Shown here: positions 8,949 to 15,786 of the stretch, in pieces
Layout of the letters: each line of letters opens with the position of its first letter
How positions within the stretch are numbered: the first letter of the stretch is position 1
Source: Kribbella sindirgiensis
GTDB taxonomy: Bacteria; Actinomycetota; Actinomycetes; Propionibacteriales; Kribbellaceae
Assembly (NCBI RefSeq): GCF_004331435.1
Contig: NZ_SJKA01000013.1
Coordinates: forward strand, 124,001-188,000
Reading direction: 5' to 3'
DNA length: 64,000 bases
Notes under the pieces: generated by a model
Database searches by the model: none
Told to the model about the DNA's origin: nothing
The model's input: the letters and a program-made list of their open reading frames with translations, nothing else
Made by a program: the position numbers and the translations under genes

Positions 8949-9443
8949 TCAGGAACGGACGAGGGTCGCCCAGAGGTGCGGCTGGAGGGGCTGGCCCTCG
9001 GCGGCCATGTCGTAGGCCCAGAGGAGTTCGCCGTTGACGAGGCCGTAGAGGCGGTGGCCTGCGGTGACTTCCTTCGCCGAGACGGTGCGGGCCACCACGT
9101 CGGTCTGGAGCTCGACCTTGGCGCCGTCGATGTCGCCGTACCAGATCTCGGCGAAGCCGGTCGGGTGGGCGAGGATCACCTCGACCTTGTTGTCCGGCTG
9201 CGGGCGCCAGAATCCGGTCTCGACGGCGAGCGGACGCTCCTTGGTGCCGTCCGCGCCGACCACGAACGTCTGGCTGACGTAGTGCAGGTACGGCTTGCCG
9301 TTGTGGGTGAAGTCGATCTGCTGCCCGAACTCGAACTTCTCGATCGTCGGGTAGTCACCGTGCCCGCGACCCTCCCAGCGACCGAGCAGCCACGCGAGCG
9401 GCATCAGGTCCGGGTGCAGGTTCTGCGGGATCTCGAACGCCAT
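8949..9443 (-). CDS. Nitrobindin family (heme-binding, peroxynitrite isomerase-like)
   Basis: A 164-residue beta-barrel protein of the THAP4/nitrobindin type, which binds ferric heme and can isomerise peroxynitrite to nitrate. Visible marks are LLGRWEGRGHGDYPTI (GxWxGxG) near residue 20, ETGFWR near 75, AHPTGFAEIWYG near 90 and the C-terminal QPHLWATL, whose His is the expected heme ligand. Length is normal for the family. A small membrane-protein frame lies directly upstream with its stop 8 bases before this start, so they may be co-transcribed. No redox partner is seen nearby. Confidence 0.87.
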   Translation of the reverse strand: MAFEIPQNLHPDLMPLAWLLGRWEGRGHGDYPTIEKFEFGQQIDFTHNGKPYLHYVSQTFVVGADGTKERPLAVETGFWRPQPDNKVEVILAHPTGFAEIWYGDIDGAKVELQTDVVARTVSAKEVTAGHRLYGLVNGELLWAYDMAAEGQPLQPHLWATLVRS

Positions 9444-9451
9444 GGGGTCAC

Positions 9452-9559
9452 TCAGTTCGCACTACGGCCGCGATACAGCCGGTAGACGACGAACGCCGAG
9501 AACCAGCCCATGAAGACACAGACCAGGACCAGCAGCGTGGTGAAGACGACGTGCAGCAC
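9452..9559 (-). CDS. Small single-span membrane protein
   Basis: A 35-residue frame from a GTG at 9559 reads VLHVVFTTLLVLVCVFMGWF followed by SAFVVYRLYRGRSAN. It is one hydrophobic helix with a basic C-terminal end, as expected of a real membrane miniprotein. Its stop lies 8 bases before the nitrobindin start on the same strand. No strong ribosome site is visible, so a leaderless transcript or a different start is possible. I recall similar short proteins in actinobacteria, but cannot confirm that here. Confidence 0.5.
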   Translation of the reverse strand: MLHVVFTTLLVLVCVFMGWFSAFVVYRLYRGRSAN

Positions 9560-9654
9560 GTTGGTCAGTCTAGAGGATCGGTACGGCGGCCTTCCGCCGC
9601 CACCACGTGACATCCCGCACGCCGCGGATCCCGGCGACCGGCTACCTTGGCGGC

Positions 9655-10017
9655 ATGTCCCGCACGCTGGTGATCAAACTGACCGCAGGCGCCGAGGAAC
9701 CCGAACGCGCCAACCAGGCCTTCACCGTCGCCGCCACCGCCGTCGCGGCCGGCGCCACCGTCTCGCTGTGGCTGACCGGCGAGGCAGTCTGGTTCGCCGT
9801 CCCCGGGCGCGCCGAGTCCTTCGAACTCCCGCACGCGGCCCCACTCGCCGACCTCGTCACCGCGGTCCTCGAAGGCGGTCAGCTCACCGTCTGCACCCAG
9901 TGCGCCAAACGCCGCAACCTCACCGAACCCAACCTCCGCCCCGGCACCCGCCTGGCCGGCGCCCCCACCTTCACCGAAGAAATCCTCACCGAATCAACCC
10001 AAGCAATCGTCTACTAA
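9655..10017 (+). CDS. DsrE-family protein
   Basis: A 120-residue DsrE/DsrF-like protein. Marks are the opening beta strand LVIKLTAGAEEPERANQAF, a central WLTGEAVWFAVPG, and the Cys pair VCTQCAKRR (about 84-92). Members of this superfamily act in sulfur relay or as small oxidoreductases; the exact role of this actinobacterial group is unknown. The ATG at 9655 is preferred, as the 16 residues before it look like untranslated sequence. It stands alone, divergent from the nitrobindin side. A weak hydrophobic pattern suggests a cytosolic protein. Confidence 0.75.
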   Translation: MSRTLVIKLTAGAEEPERANQAFTVAATAVAAGATVSLWLTGEAVWFAVPGRAESFELPHAAPLADLVTAVLEGGQLTVCTQCAKRRNLTEPNLRPGTRLAGAPTFTEEILTESTQAIVY

Positions 10018-10075
10018 CCACCCCGCACCTGGGCGACCCACCACTCACCGCCGCCCCGCGCGCTCCCCGTGGTCC

Positions 10076-10166
10076 GCATTTGATGGGTAAGCCAGCCAGA
10101 TCGGGGGTTTGTGACCTGTAACCAGGGTGGAGAACCCCGCACTTCGCTGGTCGACCCACCAAATGC
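10076..10166. repeat. Imperfect 13-bp inverted repeat flanking a 65-base spacer
   Basis: GCATTTGATGGGT (10076-10088) is matched at 12 of 13 positions by the reverse complement of ACCCACCAAATGC (10154-10166). The spacer holds GGGGTT and AACCCC blocks that could pair too. No gene is seen here. It could be a folded RNA, a regulator site or a remnant of a small element. Confidence 0.45.
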
Positions 10167-10170
10167 GATC

Positions 10171-10214
10171 GGGCGGGCGGGTGGGTGGGTGGGTGGGTGG
10201 GTGCGGGTGGGCGG
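10171..10214. repeat. GGGT tandem tract, possible G-quadruplex
   Basis: About six consecutive GGGT units are flanked by GGGC runs on the + strand, giving more than eight G-triplets separated by single bases. This easily meets the usual G-quadruplex rule. It lies about 60 bases past the end of the acidic repeat protein gene (which is on the - strand) and 150 bases past the DsrE-family gene. Between 10018 and 10273 there is no coding sequence. Confidence 0.7.
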
Positions 10215-10273
10215 TAACGCGGACCGGCGCCCGCTGGTGGCGGGCGCCGGTCGGTTGGGGTGTGTTGGGGTCG

Positions 10274-12034
10274 TTAGCGTTCGCGGCCGGTGTCGTTGCC
10301 TCGGCCGTCATTTCCGCGGCCGCCGGTGCCCCGGCCGGCCTCCTGAGCGCGCTGCAGATCCCGGCCCGAGCGTCCGTTGACGCTGGCGTCGACGCTCTCG
10401 GCCTTCACGGAGGTGAGGGGCTCCTGGTCTGTCCGGGTTTTGTCGAACTGCGCCTTCTCGGTCGGCGGGAGGTCCCGAGCGGGACCACTCGACCGGCCGT
10501 TCTGCTGGCCCCTGGCCTCGGCGATCGCCGGGTCCTCGGCGGCCTGCTCCGGCGGACGCCACTGCGAGCCCTGGGCTTGGCTGGCCGGGCGTGGCTCGGC
10601 TTGGGCGCCTTGGCCCTGCACCTGCTGCGGATCAACCTGCTGACCGTTCACCTGCTGCGGGTCAACCTGCTGACCGTCCACCCGCTGGCCGTCGACCTGC
10701 TGCGTATCGAGCTGCGGTGAGTCCACCTGTTGCGGGTCGACCTGCTGGTCTTCCTGTCCCAGATCGTCGCCATCCTGCTCCAGGTTGTTGTCGACGCCGG
10801 TCTCCTCAGCGACGTACGGGTTCACCCCGTCCTGCTCCGCGTCCGCCCGAGTCTCTTGCCCGGTCTCCTCGGCGACGTACGGGTTGACGCCGTCCTGTTC
10901 CGCGCTGACGTCGGTGTGCTGCTCCGACTCGTCCAGCCCTGAACTGTCCAACTCGTCCCCGTCGAGTGCCGAGTCCTGCTGCTGGCCGTCTTGATCGAGG
11001 TTGTCCTGCTGGAAACGCTCGTCGTCGCCGAGAGCACCCTCCTCAGCCATATACGGATTGACACCCTCCTGCTCAGCAGCAGGCTCCGTCTGGCGCTCGT
11101 TGTCCGCCTCGGCCGACGAGTCATCCAGCGCATTGTCCGCGTCTACCCGCGGCTCACCGTCCGCGTCGAGCGCGGGGTCCTGCTGCTGACCGTCCTGATC
11201 GAGGTTGTCCTGCTGGAAACGCTCGTCGTCGCCGAGCGCACCCTCCTCAGCCACATACGGATTGACACCCTCCTGCTCAGCAGCAGGCTCCGTCTGGCGC
11301 TCGTTGTCCGCCTCGGCCGACGGATCATCTGCCGCGCGGTCCGCGTCGACGTCCGATTCTTGGTCCGCCACAAGGTCCTGCCGGTCGTCGGCGTTCTGCT
11401 CGTCGGTGAGCTCGTCGGCCGCGGCCGCTGCTCCGACAGCCGTCGCGGCGGTGGCCGGGTCGATGCCGTCCTCGCGGTCCTTCTGGCTGTCGCGCTGTTG
11501 CTGCTTACGCTTCTCCGCGTCCTGCTCGTCCCGGGCTTCCTCGCGGCTCTCGACCGCGTCGTCCACCCCGTCGCCGTCGCGGTCGTTCGCGTCGTCGCGC
11601 TCCTCGGCGGCGTCGTCCCGGCGCTCAGTCGCGTCGTCGCGGCCGTCCCGGTCGCGATCGGTCCGGTCCTCGACCCGATCGTCGATCCCGTCCCGGTCCC
11701 GGTCGTTGTTCAGGTTCGCGTCCGCTTCCCGGTTCTCCTCCTGCAGCCGGTCGACCTGGCCGCGCAGGTTCTCGTTCCGCGTCTCGAGTTCCCGGACGCG
11801 CGCCTGGGCTCGCTCGGCGTTGCGCTCGTACTCGCGGGTGCGATCGATCACGCCTTCGTTCGAGTGCGGGTCGGGGCCCCAGCGATCCCGGATGACTCCC
11901 GCCTCGATCCCGATCCGGCGTCGCTTCGACGACGTCAGCCGGTCCCAGACGTTCTTCCCGAGGCGCTTGACGCGATGGTAGGCGGCGACGAGGTGCTGAA
12001 GGAGGTCTTCCGCTTCCAGTTGATCGCCAGCCAT
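10274..12034 (-). CDS. Large acidic, repeat-rich protein of unknown function
   Basis: I do not recognise this 586-residue protein. In order it has a folded-looking N-terminus (1-60, basic, HRVKRLGKNVWDRL), a likely coiled coil (about 65-110, ERNAERAQARVRELETRN), Asp-rich stretches such as DRDRDGIDD and DRDGDGVDDA that resemble calcium-binding type-3 repeats, four copies of a VNPY[V/M]AEE motif, and a QQVDP-type tract (QQVDPQQVNGQQVDP). The end is basic (GRGNDGRGNDTGRER). There is no signal peptide or membrane segment. The ATG at 12034 overlaps the TGA of the upstream gene (TGATG), so translation is coupled. The composition suggests an intrinsically disordered cytosolic protein. Confidence 0.8.
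   Translation of the reverse strand: MAGDQLEAEDLLQHLVAAYHRVKRLGKNVWDRLTSSKRRRIGIEAGVIRDRWGPDPHSNEGVIDRTREYERNAERAQARVRELETRNENLRGQVDRLQEENREADANLNNDRDRDGIDDRVEDRTDRDRDGRDDATERRDDAAEERDDANDRDGDGVDDAVESREEARDEQDAEKRKQQQRDSQKDREDGIDPATAATAVGAAAAADELTDEQNADDRQDLVADQESDVDADRAADDPSAEADNERQTEPAAEQEGVNPYVAEEGALGDDERFQQDNLDQDGQQQDPALDADGEPRVDADNALDDSSAEADNERQTEPAAEQEGVNPYMAEEGALGDDERFQQDNLDQDGQQQDSALDGDELDSSGLDESEQHTDVSAEQDGVNPYVAEETGQETRADAEQDGVNPYVAEETGVDNNLEQDGDDLGQEDQQVDPQQVDSPQLDTQQVDGQRVDGQQVDPQQVNGQQVDPQQVQGQGAQAEPRPASQAQGSQWRPPEQAAEDPAIAEARGQQNGRSSGPARDLPPTEKAQFDKTRTDQEPLTSVKAESVDASVNGRSGRDLQRAQEAGRGTGGRGNDGRGNDTGRER
10983..11331 (-). repeat. 204-bp tandem duplication inside the acidic repeat gene
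   Basis: About 145 bases at 10983-11127 recur almost unchanged at 11187-11331, a step of 204 bases or 68 codons. The repeated protein block runs from SAEADNERQTEPAAEQEG through VNPY[V/M]AEEGALGDDERF to DQDGQQQD. Only a handful of bases differ, so the duplication is recent or kept uniform by recombination. Confidence 0.85.
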
Positions 12035-12591
12035 CAGGCCACCTCGCTCGCGTAGACGGAGTATCCGAAGCCGGCCGCGTTGTCCTCCGGCCCCGGCTGG
12101 GACGCATACAGGTGGAACTCGGCTCCCGGGCGGAGCCAGACGGCCAGGTGCCGGCGGCGGCCGCGCCATTCCGGTGGGATACGCAGGTCGTCTCCGGGCC
12201 CGACGTACACCGGCGGGCCCCAGTAGCGGCGGGCGACCTCGAGCTGGGCCGGCCAGTGCGCGTCGAGGCCTTCCTCGGCCTGCGACAGCTCCGACGCACC
12301 GATCTCGTACGCCGACCAGCCGCTGCGCGGCGACTCCGGCAGTACGGCGTCCGGGAGCACGAGCATCACTGTCTCGCGCTGGGTGACCAGGCCCCAGGTG
12401 TACCGATCGGGATCGATGTTCCCCGGCGCCCAGGGCATCCAGCCGGTGGCGTCCGTGACGCGGTTGACCAGGGCACGGATCGCGTCCATGCCGGTGGCCG
12501 GCGGCCCCCAGATCGGTCGCCAGTCGACGACCTCGGCCAGATCGGCCATCGCCCGCTCGTCATCGTCGAACGACCGCTCCTGCGTCTTCAC
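12034..12591 (-). CDS. Hypothetical protein coupled to the acidic repeat protein
   Basis: A 185-residue protein that I do not recognise. It is tryptophan-rich (WRPIWGPP, GWMPWAPGN, RRYWGPPVYV) with a central MLVLPDAVLPE strand, and looks globular and cytosolic with no membrane segment. The GTG at 12591 follows GGAGTGGTGGCGGA and gives the only start with a ribosome site; the longer open frame to 12888 does not look like protein. Its TGA shares a base with the ATG of the repeat protein, so the two are made together and probably act together. The role is unknown. Confidence 0.7.
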   Translation of the reverse strand: MKTQERSFDDDERAMADLAEVVDWRPIWGPPATGMDAIRALVNRVTDATGWMPWAPGNIDPDRYTWGLVTQRETVMLVLPDAVLPESPRSGWSAYEIGASELSQAEEGLDAHWPAQLEVARRYWGPPVYVGPGDDLRIPPEWRGRRRHLAVWLRPGAEFHLYASQPGPEDNAAGFGYSVYASEVA

Positions 12592-12756
12592 TCCGCCACC
12601 ACTCCTTCCATCAAGTTTGCCCAGAGTATGCCCCGACCGGTGCCACCAACTCGGGTACAGACGCAGACCTGTGGATAACTGGTTCCGGGTACGCCGTTCG
12701 CGAGCAGTAACCGAAGTACGCCGTACAGATGTCTCCAGCTGCGTTGTAGTGGAAAC

Positions 12757-13908
12757 ATGAAGCTCCCAGCCCCTCCGACGGAGAAGTCGTTCCCGTCGCC
12801 GCTGCACCATCCGCGGGTGGCGACGGTCATCGGGCGCTGGCTCGCGGCCGCCGTGACGATCTGCTTCCTGACCGGCCTCTACAGCCACTTCCTGCAGGAC
12901 ACCCCGAGTTGGCTACCTGTCCCGAGCCGTCCGGCGAACCTGTACCGCGTGACTCAGGGCCTGCACGTGCTCAGCGGGATCGTGGCGGTCCCGCTGCTGC
13001 TGGCGAAGCTGTGGACGGTCTACCCGAAGCTGTTCGCGAAGCCGCCGTGGCCGCCGAGCCGGCAGGCGCTCGCGACGATGCTCGAGCGCGCGTCGATCCT
13101 GGTACTGGTCTCCGCGATGGCACTCGAGCTGTTCATCGGCTTCGTGAACACCCTGCAGTGGTACCCGTGGCCGTTCCCGTTCCGGCAGACCCACTACGCG
13201 CTGGCGTGGATCATCGTCGGCGCCCTGCTGGTCCACCTCGCCGTCAAGCTCCCGCTGATCCGCGCGAACTGGCGGCGTACGGCCGAGACGGCGCCTGACT
13301 CTTTGCCGCCGGCAATCACCGGACTCACCCGGCGCGGACTGTTCCGGACCGTGGCCGGCGCCGCGACGCTCGTCGGCATCGCGTCGGTCGGCCAGTCGGC
13401 CCCGGCGTTCGGCCCCCTGGCCGTACTGGCGCCGCGAAAGCCGAACATCGGACCCCAAGGCCTGCCGGTGAACCGTACGGCGGGGGCCGCCGGCGTCACC
13501 GGAATCGACGAGAACTGGCGCTTCCTGATCATGGGACCGCAGCAGCTGTCCTACTCGCTGGACCAACTGCGCGCACTGCCGCAGAGCCGCTCCGAGTTGC
13601 CGATCGCCTGCGTGGAGGGCTGGAGCCAAGGGGCACGGTGGGAGGGCATCCGGATCCGGGACCTGCTCGAACTGTGCGGCGCCCCGGCGCAGTCACGGGT
13701 CCGCGTGGTCTCGATGGAGAAGGGCGGGTTCTACGCGACGAGTGAGTTGCCGGAGGAGTTCGCCGCCGATCCGCTCACTCTGCTGGCGCTCCGCCTCAAC
13801 GGCGGTGAACTGGCTCTGGACCATGGGTTCCCGGCGCGGATCATCGCGCCCAACCGGCCCGGGGTGTTGCAGACCAAGTGGGTGCACCGACTGGAGGTCA
13901 TCACATGA
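12757..13908 (+). CDS. Membrane-anchored molybdopterin-dependent oxidoreductase
   Basis: A 383-residue fusion. Residues 1-170 hold four hydrophobic helices with several His (cytochrome b561-like), and residues 240-383 a sulfite-oxidase-type molybdopterin domain. Cys285 in IACVEGWSQGARWEG is the expected molybdenum ligand, followed by GGFYATSELPEEF and FPARIIAPNRPG. A Tat-like motif TRRGLFRTVAG (about 191-201) starts a fifth hydrophobic stretch, so the molybdenum domain is probably exported folded. Electrons could pass through the membrane heme (inference). TGTAGT at 12744-12749 lies six bases before the ATG and may drive a leaderless transcript. The substrate is unknown. Confidence 0.82.
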   Translation: MKLPAPPTEKSFPSPLHHPRVATVIGRWLAAAVTICFLTGLYSHFLQDTPSWLPVPSRPANLYRVTQGLHVLSGIVAVPLLLAKLWTVYPKLFAKPPWPPSRQALATMLERASILVLVSAMALELFIGFVNTLQWYPWPFPFRQTHYALAWIIVGALLVHLAVKLPLIRANWRRTAETAPDSLPPAITGLTRRGLFRTVAGAATLVGIASVGQSAPAFGPLAVLAPRKPNIGPQGLPVNRTAGAAGVTGIDENWRFLIMGPQQLSYSLDQLRALPQSRSELPIACVEGWSQGARWEGIRIRDLLELCGAPAQSRVRVVSMEKGGFYATSELPEEFAADPLTLLALRLNGGELALDHGFPARIIAPNRPGVLQTKWVHRLEVIT

Positions 13909-14345
13909 AGACCAGGATCGGCCTGGCCGTCGTCGGTGTCGGCGTCGGGCTGTGGGGCCTCTGGCTGCTGCTCAGCGCCCTGGAACCGCCGGCGCTGGTC
14001 CGGCTGCCGATCTGGCTAGGTGGGGCCGTGCTGGCCGACGACTTCGTCCTCGTACCGCTGACCGTAGGCGTCGGTTCGCTCGTCGCTCGCTGGTCCGCCG
14101 GACCCGATCGGCACCGAACCGTGGGCGCGGTACGCACGACCCTTCTGTACGTCGGGATCACCAGCCTGATCGCCGTGCCGCTGCTCCTGCGGCAGGGCAA
14201 GGGCGTGAACCCGACGGTTCTCCCCCGCGACTACCTCCGCGACTGGTTATTGCTGGAGGCAACGATCATCGTGGGCGGAGTCGCCGGCTACTTCTTCACG
14301 TTGAGAAGGTCTCGGGCCTCGTCCGGGGACATCGGCGGCCGCTGA
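13905..14345 (+). CDS. Hypothetical membrane protein next to Mo-oxidoreductase
   Basis: A 146-residue protein with about four hydrophobic segments (roughly 6-26, 34-60, 83-98 and 118-134). Its ATG overlaps the stop of the molybdopterin oxidoreductase gene (ATGA), so it is translationally coupled and is probably a partner or assembly factor. I do not recognise a family. The end of the gene overlaps the end of the convergent BKACE gene by 58 bases, so the last residues (SRASSGDIGGR) are encoded opposite that protein's C-terminus. Confidence 0.7.
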   Translation: MKTRIGLAVVGVGVGLWGLWLLLSALEPPALVRLPIWLGGAVLADDFVLVPLTVGVGSLVARWSAGPDRHRTVGAVRTTLLYVGITSLIAVPLLLRQGKGVNPTVLPRDYLRDWLLLEATIIVGGVAGYFFTLRRSRASSGDIGGR

Positions 14346-15112
14346 GCGAGGGTCGCCAGCGCGGCGGCGCGTTCGACGAGCTCGGCGTTGTGGGTGACCG
14401 GGTGCCCCTTCGCGAGCGTCAGGGTGTCCTCCATACCGACGCGGAGGTTGCCGCCCTTCGCCAGTGCGGCCAGCGCGACCGTCAACGACGTACGGCCGAT
14501 GCCCGTGGCGGACCAGGACGTGACGGCGTCGGGGAGAGCGTTGACGGCCGCGACGAGTGCGTCCGCCGTACCGGGCATGCCACCGGGGACGCCCATCACC
14601 AGGTCGCAGTGCACGCGACCGCCGTACGGCAGGCCGTACTTGCCGAGGAGCCGGTGCAGTGCGGCCACGTGCCCGAGGTCGAACAGCTCGAACTCCGGAA
14701 CGACCTCGCGCTCCTGAGTGAGCTGGAAGAGCTCCGTGACGAACGGCCACGGGTTCATGAACACGTCGTCGCCGAAGTTGACGGTGCCCATGGTGAGCGA
14801 GCAGGAGTCGGGTGCCGCGTCGAGCACCCGGAGACGATCCGCAAGAGGATCGGTAACAGCCCCGCCCGTCGAGAGCTGCACGATCAGGGCGGTGTTCTCC
14901 CGGACCGCGGCGACGGTCTCGGTCAGCCGGCCGAGGTCCAGCGTCGGCTGGTGCTCACCGTCGCGGATGTGCAGGTGGATCATCGCCGCTCCCGCGGCCT
15001 CGCAGCGCTTCGCGGTCTCGACCAGCTCGTCGAGCGTGGTCGGCAACGCCGGGCAGTCCGCCTTCGCGGTCTCGGCACCGGTGGGAGCAACAGTGATCAG
15101 AGTCGACGCCAT
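14288..15112 (-). CDS. Beta-keto acid cleavage enzyme (BKACE, DUF849)
   Basis: A 274-residue TIM-barrel enzyme of the 3-keto-5-aminohexanoate cleavage family, which condenses a beta-keto acid with acetyl-CoA to give acetoacetate and a new CoA ester. His46 and His48 in MIHLHIRDG are the zinc ligands. MGTVNFGDDVFMNPW, the EFELFDLGH block and GNLRVGMEDTL are further family marks. The real substrate differs between BKACE members and cannot be read from sequence. The ATG at 15112 gives the normal length. The 3' end overlaps the convergent membrane-protein gene by 58 bases. Confidence 0.9.
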   Translation of the reverse strand: MASTLITVAPTGAETAKADCPALPTTLDELVETAKRCEAAGAAMIHLHIRDGEHQPTLDLGRLTETVAAVRENTALIVQLSTGGAVTDPLADRLRVLDAAPDSCSLTMGTVNFGDDVFMNPWPFVTELFQLTQEREVVPEFELFDLGHVAALHRLLGKYGLPYGGRVHCDLVMGVPGGMPGTADALVAAVNALPDAVTSWSATGIGRTSLTVALAALAKGGNLRVGMEDTLTLAKGHPVTHNAELVERAAALATLAQRPPMSPDEARDLLNVKK

Positions 15113-15205
15113 GGACGAATCCTGCCAGATCGCGCCTCGAAACGGATATTTGCCGGTCGGAGGGTCCGATGACCGGACGATCTCCCGCACGAGAGGATGT
15201 CTCTC

Positions 15206-15631
15206 ATGAGAGCCGTAGTACAGCGAGTCAGTCGGGCGTCGGTCACCGTGGACGGCGAGGTGGTCGGGGCGATCGACGGGCCCGGCCTGGTGGTCCTGCT
15301 CGGCGTCACCCACGACGACACCCCCGAGAAGGCCGCCGCGCTGGCCGCGAAGATCTGGACGCTCCGCATCCTCCACGACGAACGCTCCGCCGCCGACGAA
15401 CAGGCCCCGATCCTCGCGATCAGCCAGTTCACCCTGTACGCCGATACTCGCAAGGGCCGCCGCCCTTCCTGGAGCGCCGCCGCCCCCGGCCCGATCTCCG
15501 AACCGCTCTACGGTTCCTTCTGCACCGCCCTCGAAGCCCTCGGCGCCAAGGTGGAGCGCGGGATCTTCGGGGCCCACATGGACGTTGCCCTGACCAACGA
15601 CGGGCCCGCCACCCTCATCCTGGACGCATAA
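15206..15631 (+). CDS. dtd: D-aminoacyl-tRNA deacylase
   Basis: DTD removes D-amino acids wrongly attached to tRNA. The 141-residue protein has the two family signatures: SQFTLYADTRKGRRPSW (about 73-89) with the catalytic Thr/Ser region, and near the C-terminus NDGPATLILD, where most DTDs have GPVT. The ATG at 15206 is preferred over the in-frame ATG at 15197, because GAGAGGA lies at good spacing before it and most DTDs start MRAVVQRV. It is a single gene with a strong hairpin starting at its stop codon. Confidence 0.93.
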   Translation: MRAVVQRVSRASVTVDGEVVGAIDGPGLVVLLGVTHDDTPEKAAALAAKIWTLRILHDERSAADEQAPILAISQFTLYADTRKGRRPSWSAAAPGPISEPLYGSFCTALEALGAKVERGIFGAHMDVALTNDGPATLILDA

Positions 15632-15700
15632 GAGGGCGTCTGAGGACTCTGCGCCGTGCCGAGTGCCCCGCAGTAGGCGCAGGGTCCTCAGACGCCCTCT
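15631..15700. terminator. Long hairpin after dtd
   Basis: AGAGGGCGTCTGAGGAC followed by tCTGCGCC (15631-15655) pairs with 15675-15700 over 25 bases with one mismatch, around a loop of about 20 bases. This stem is longer than typical terminators. It is best read as the dtd terminator. Confidence 0.75.
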
Positions 15701-15707
15701 ACAACAA

Positions 15708-15742
15708 CCGGCCCCCGGATCCGTGCGGGATCCGGGGGCCGG
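15708..15742. terminator. Perfect 15-bp hairpin before a secreted-protein gene end
   Basis: CCGGCCCCCGGATCC (15708-15722) pairs perfectly with 15728-15742 around the 5-base loop GTGCG. It lies 45 bases past the stop of the - strand choice-of-anchor P gene and is probably its terminator. With the preceding hairpin it insulates the two convergent genes. Confidence 0.75.
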
Positions 15743-15786
15743 GGTTCTGGGTCGGTGAGGTTCGACTCAGAGAGTGTCTGCTGTGA

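Noticed and set aside
10991..12055. Open frame of 354 codons opposite the acidic repeat gene
   Set aside because: Its repeated hydrophobic text only mirrors the repeats of the sense gene; there is no ribosome site or conserved motif.
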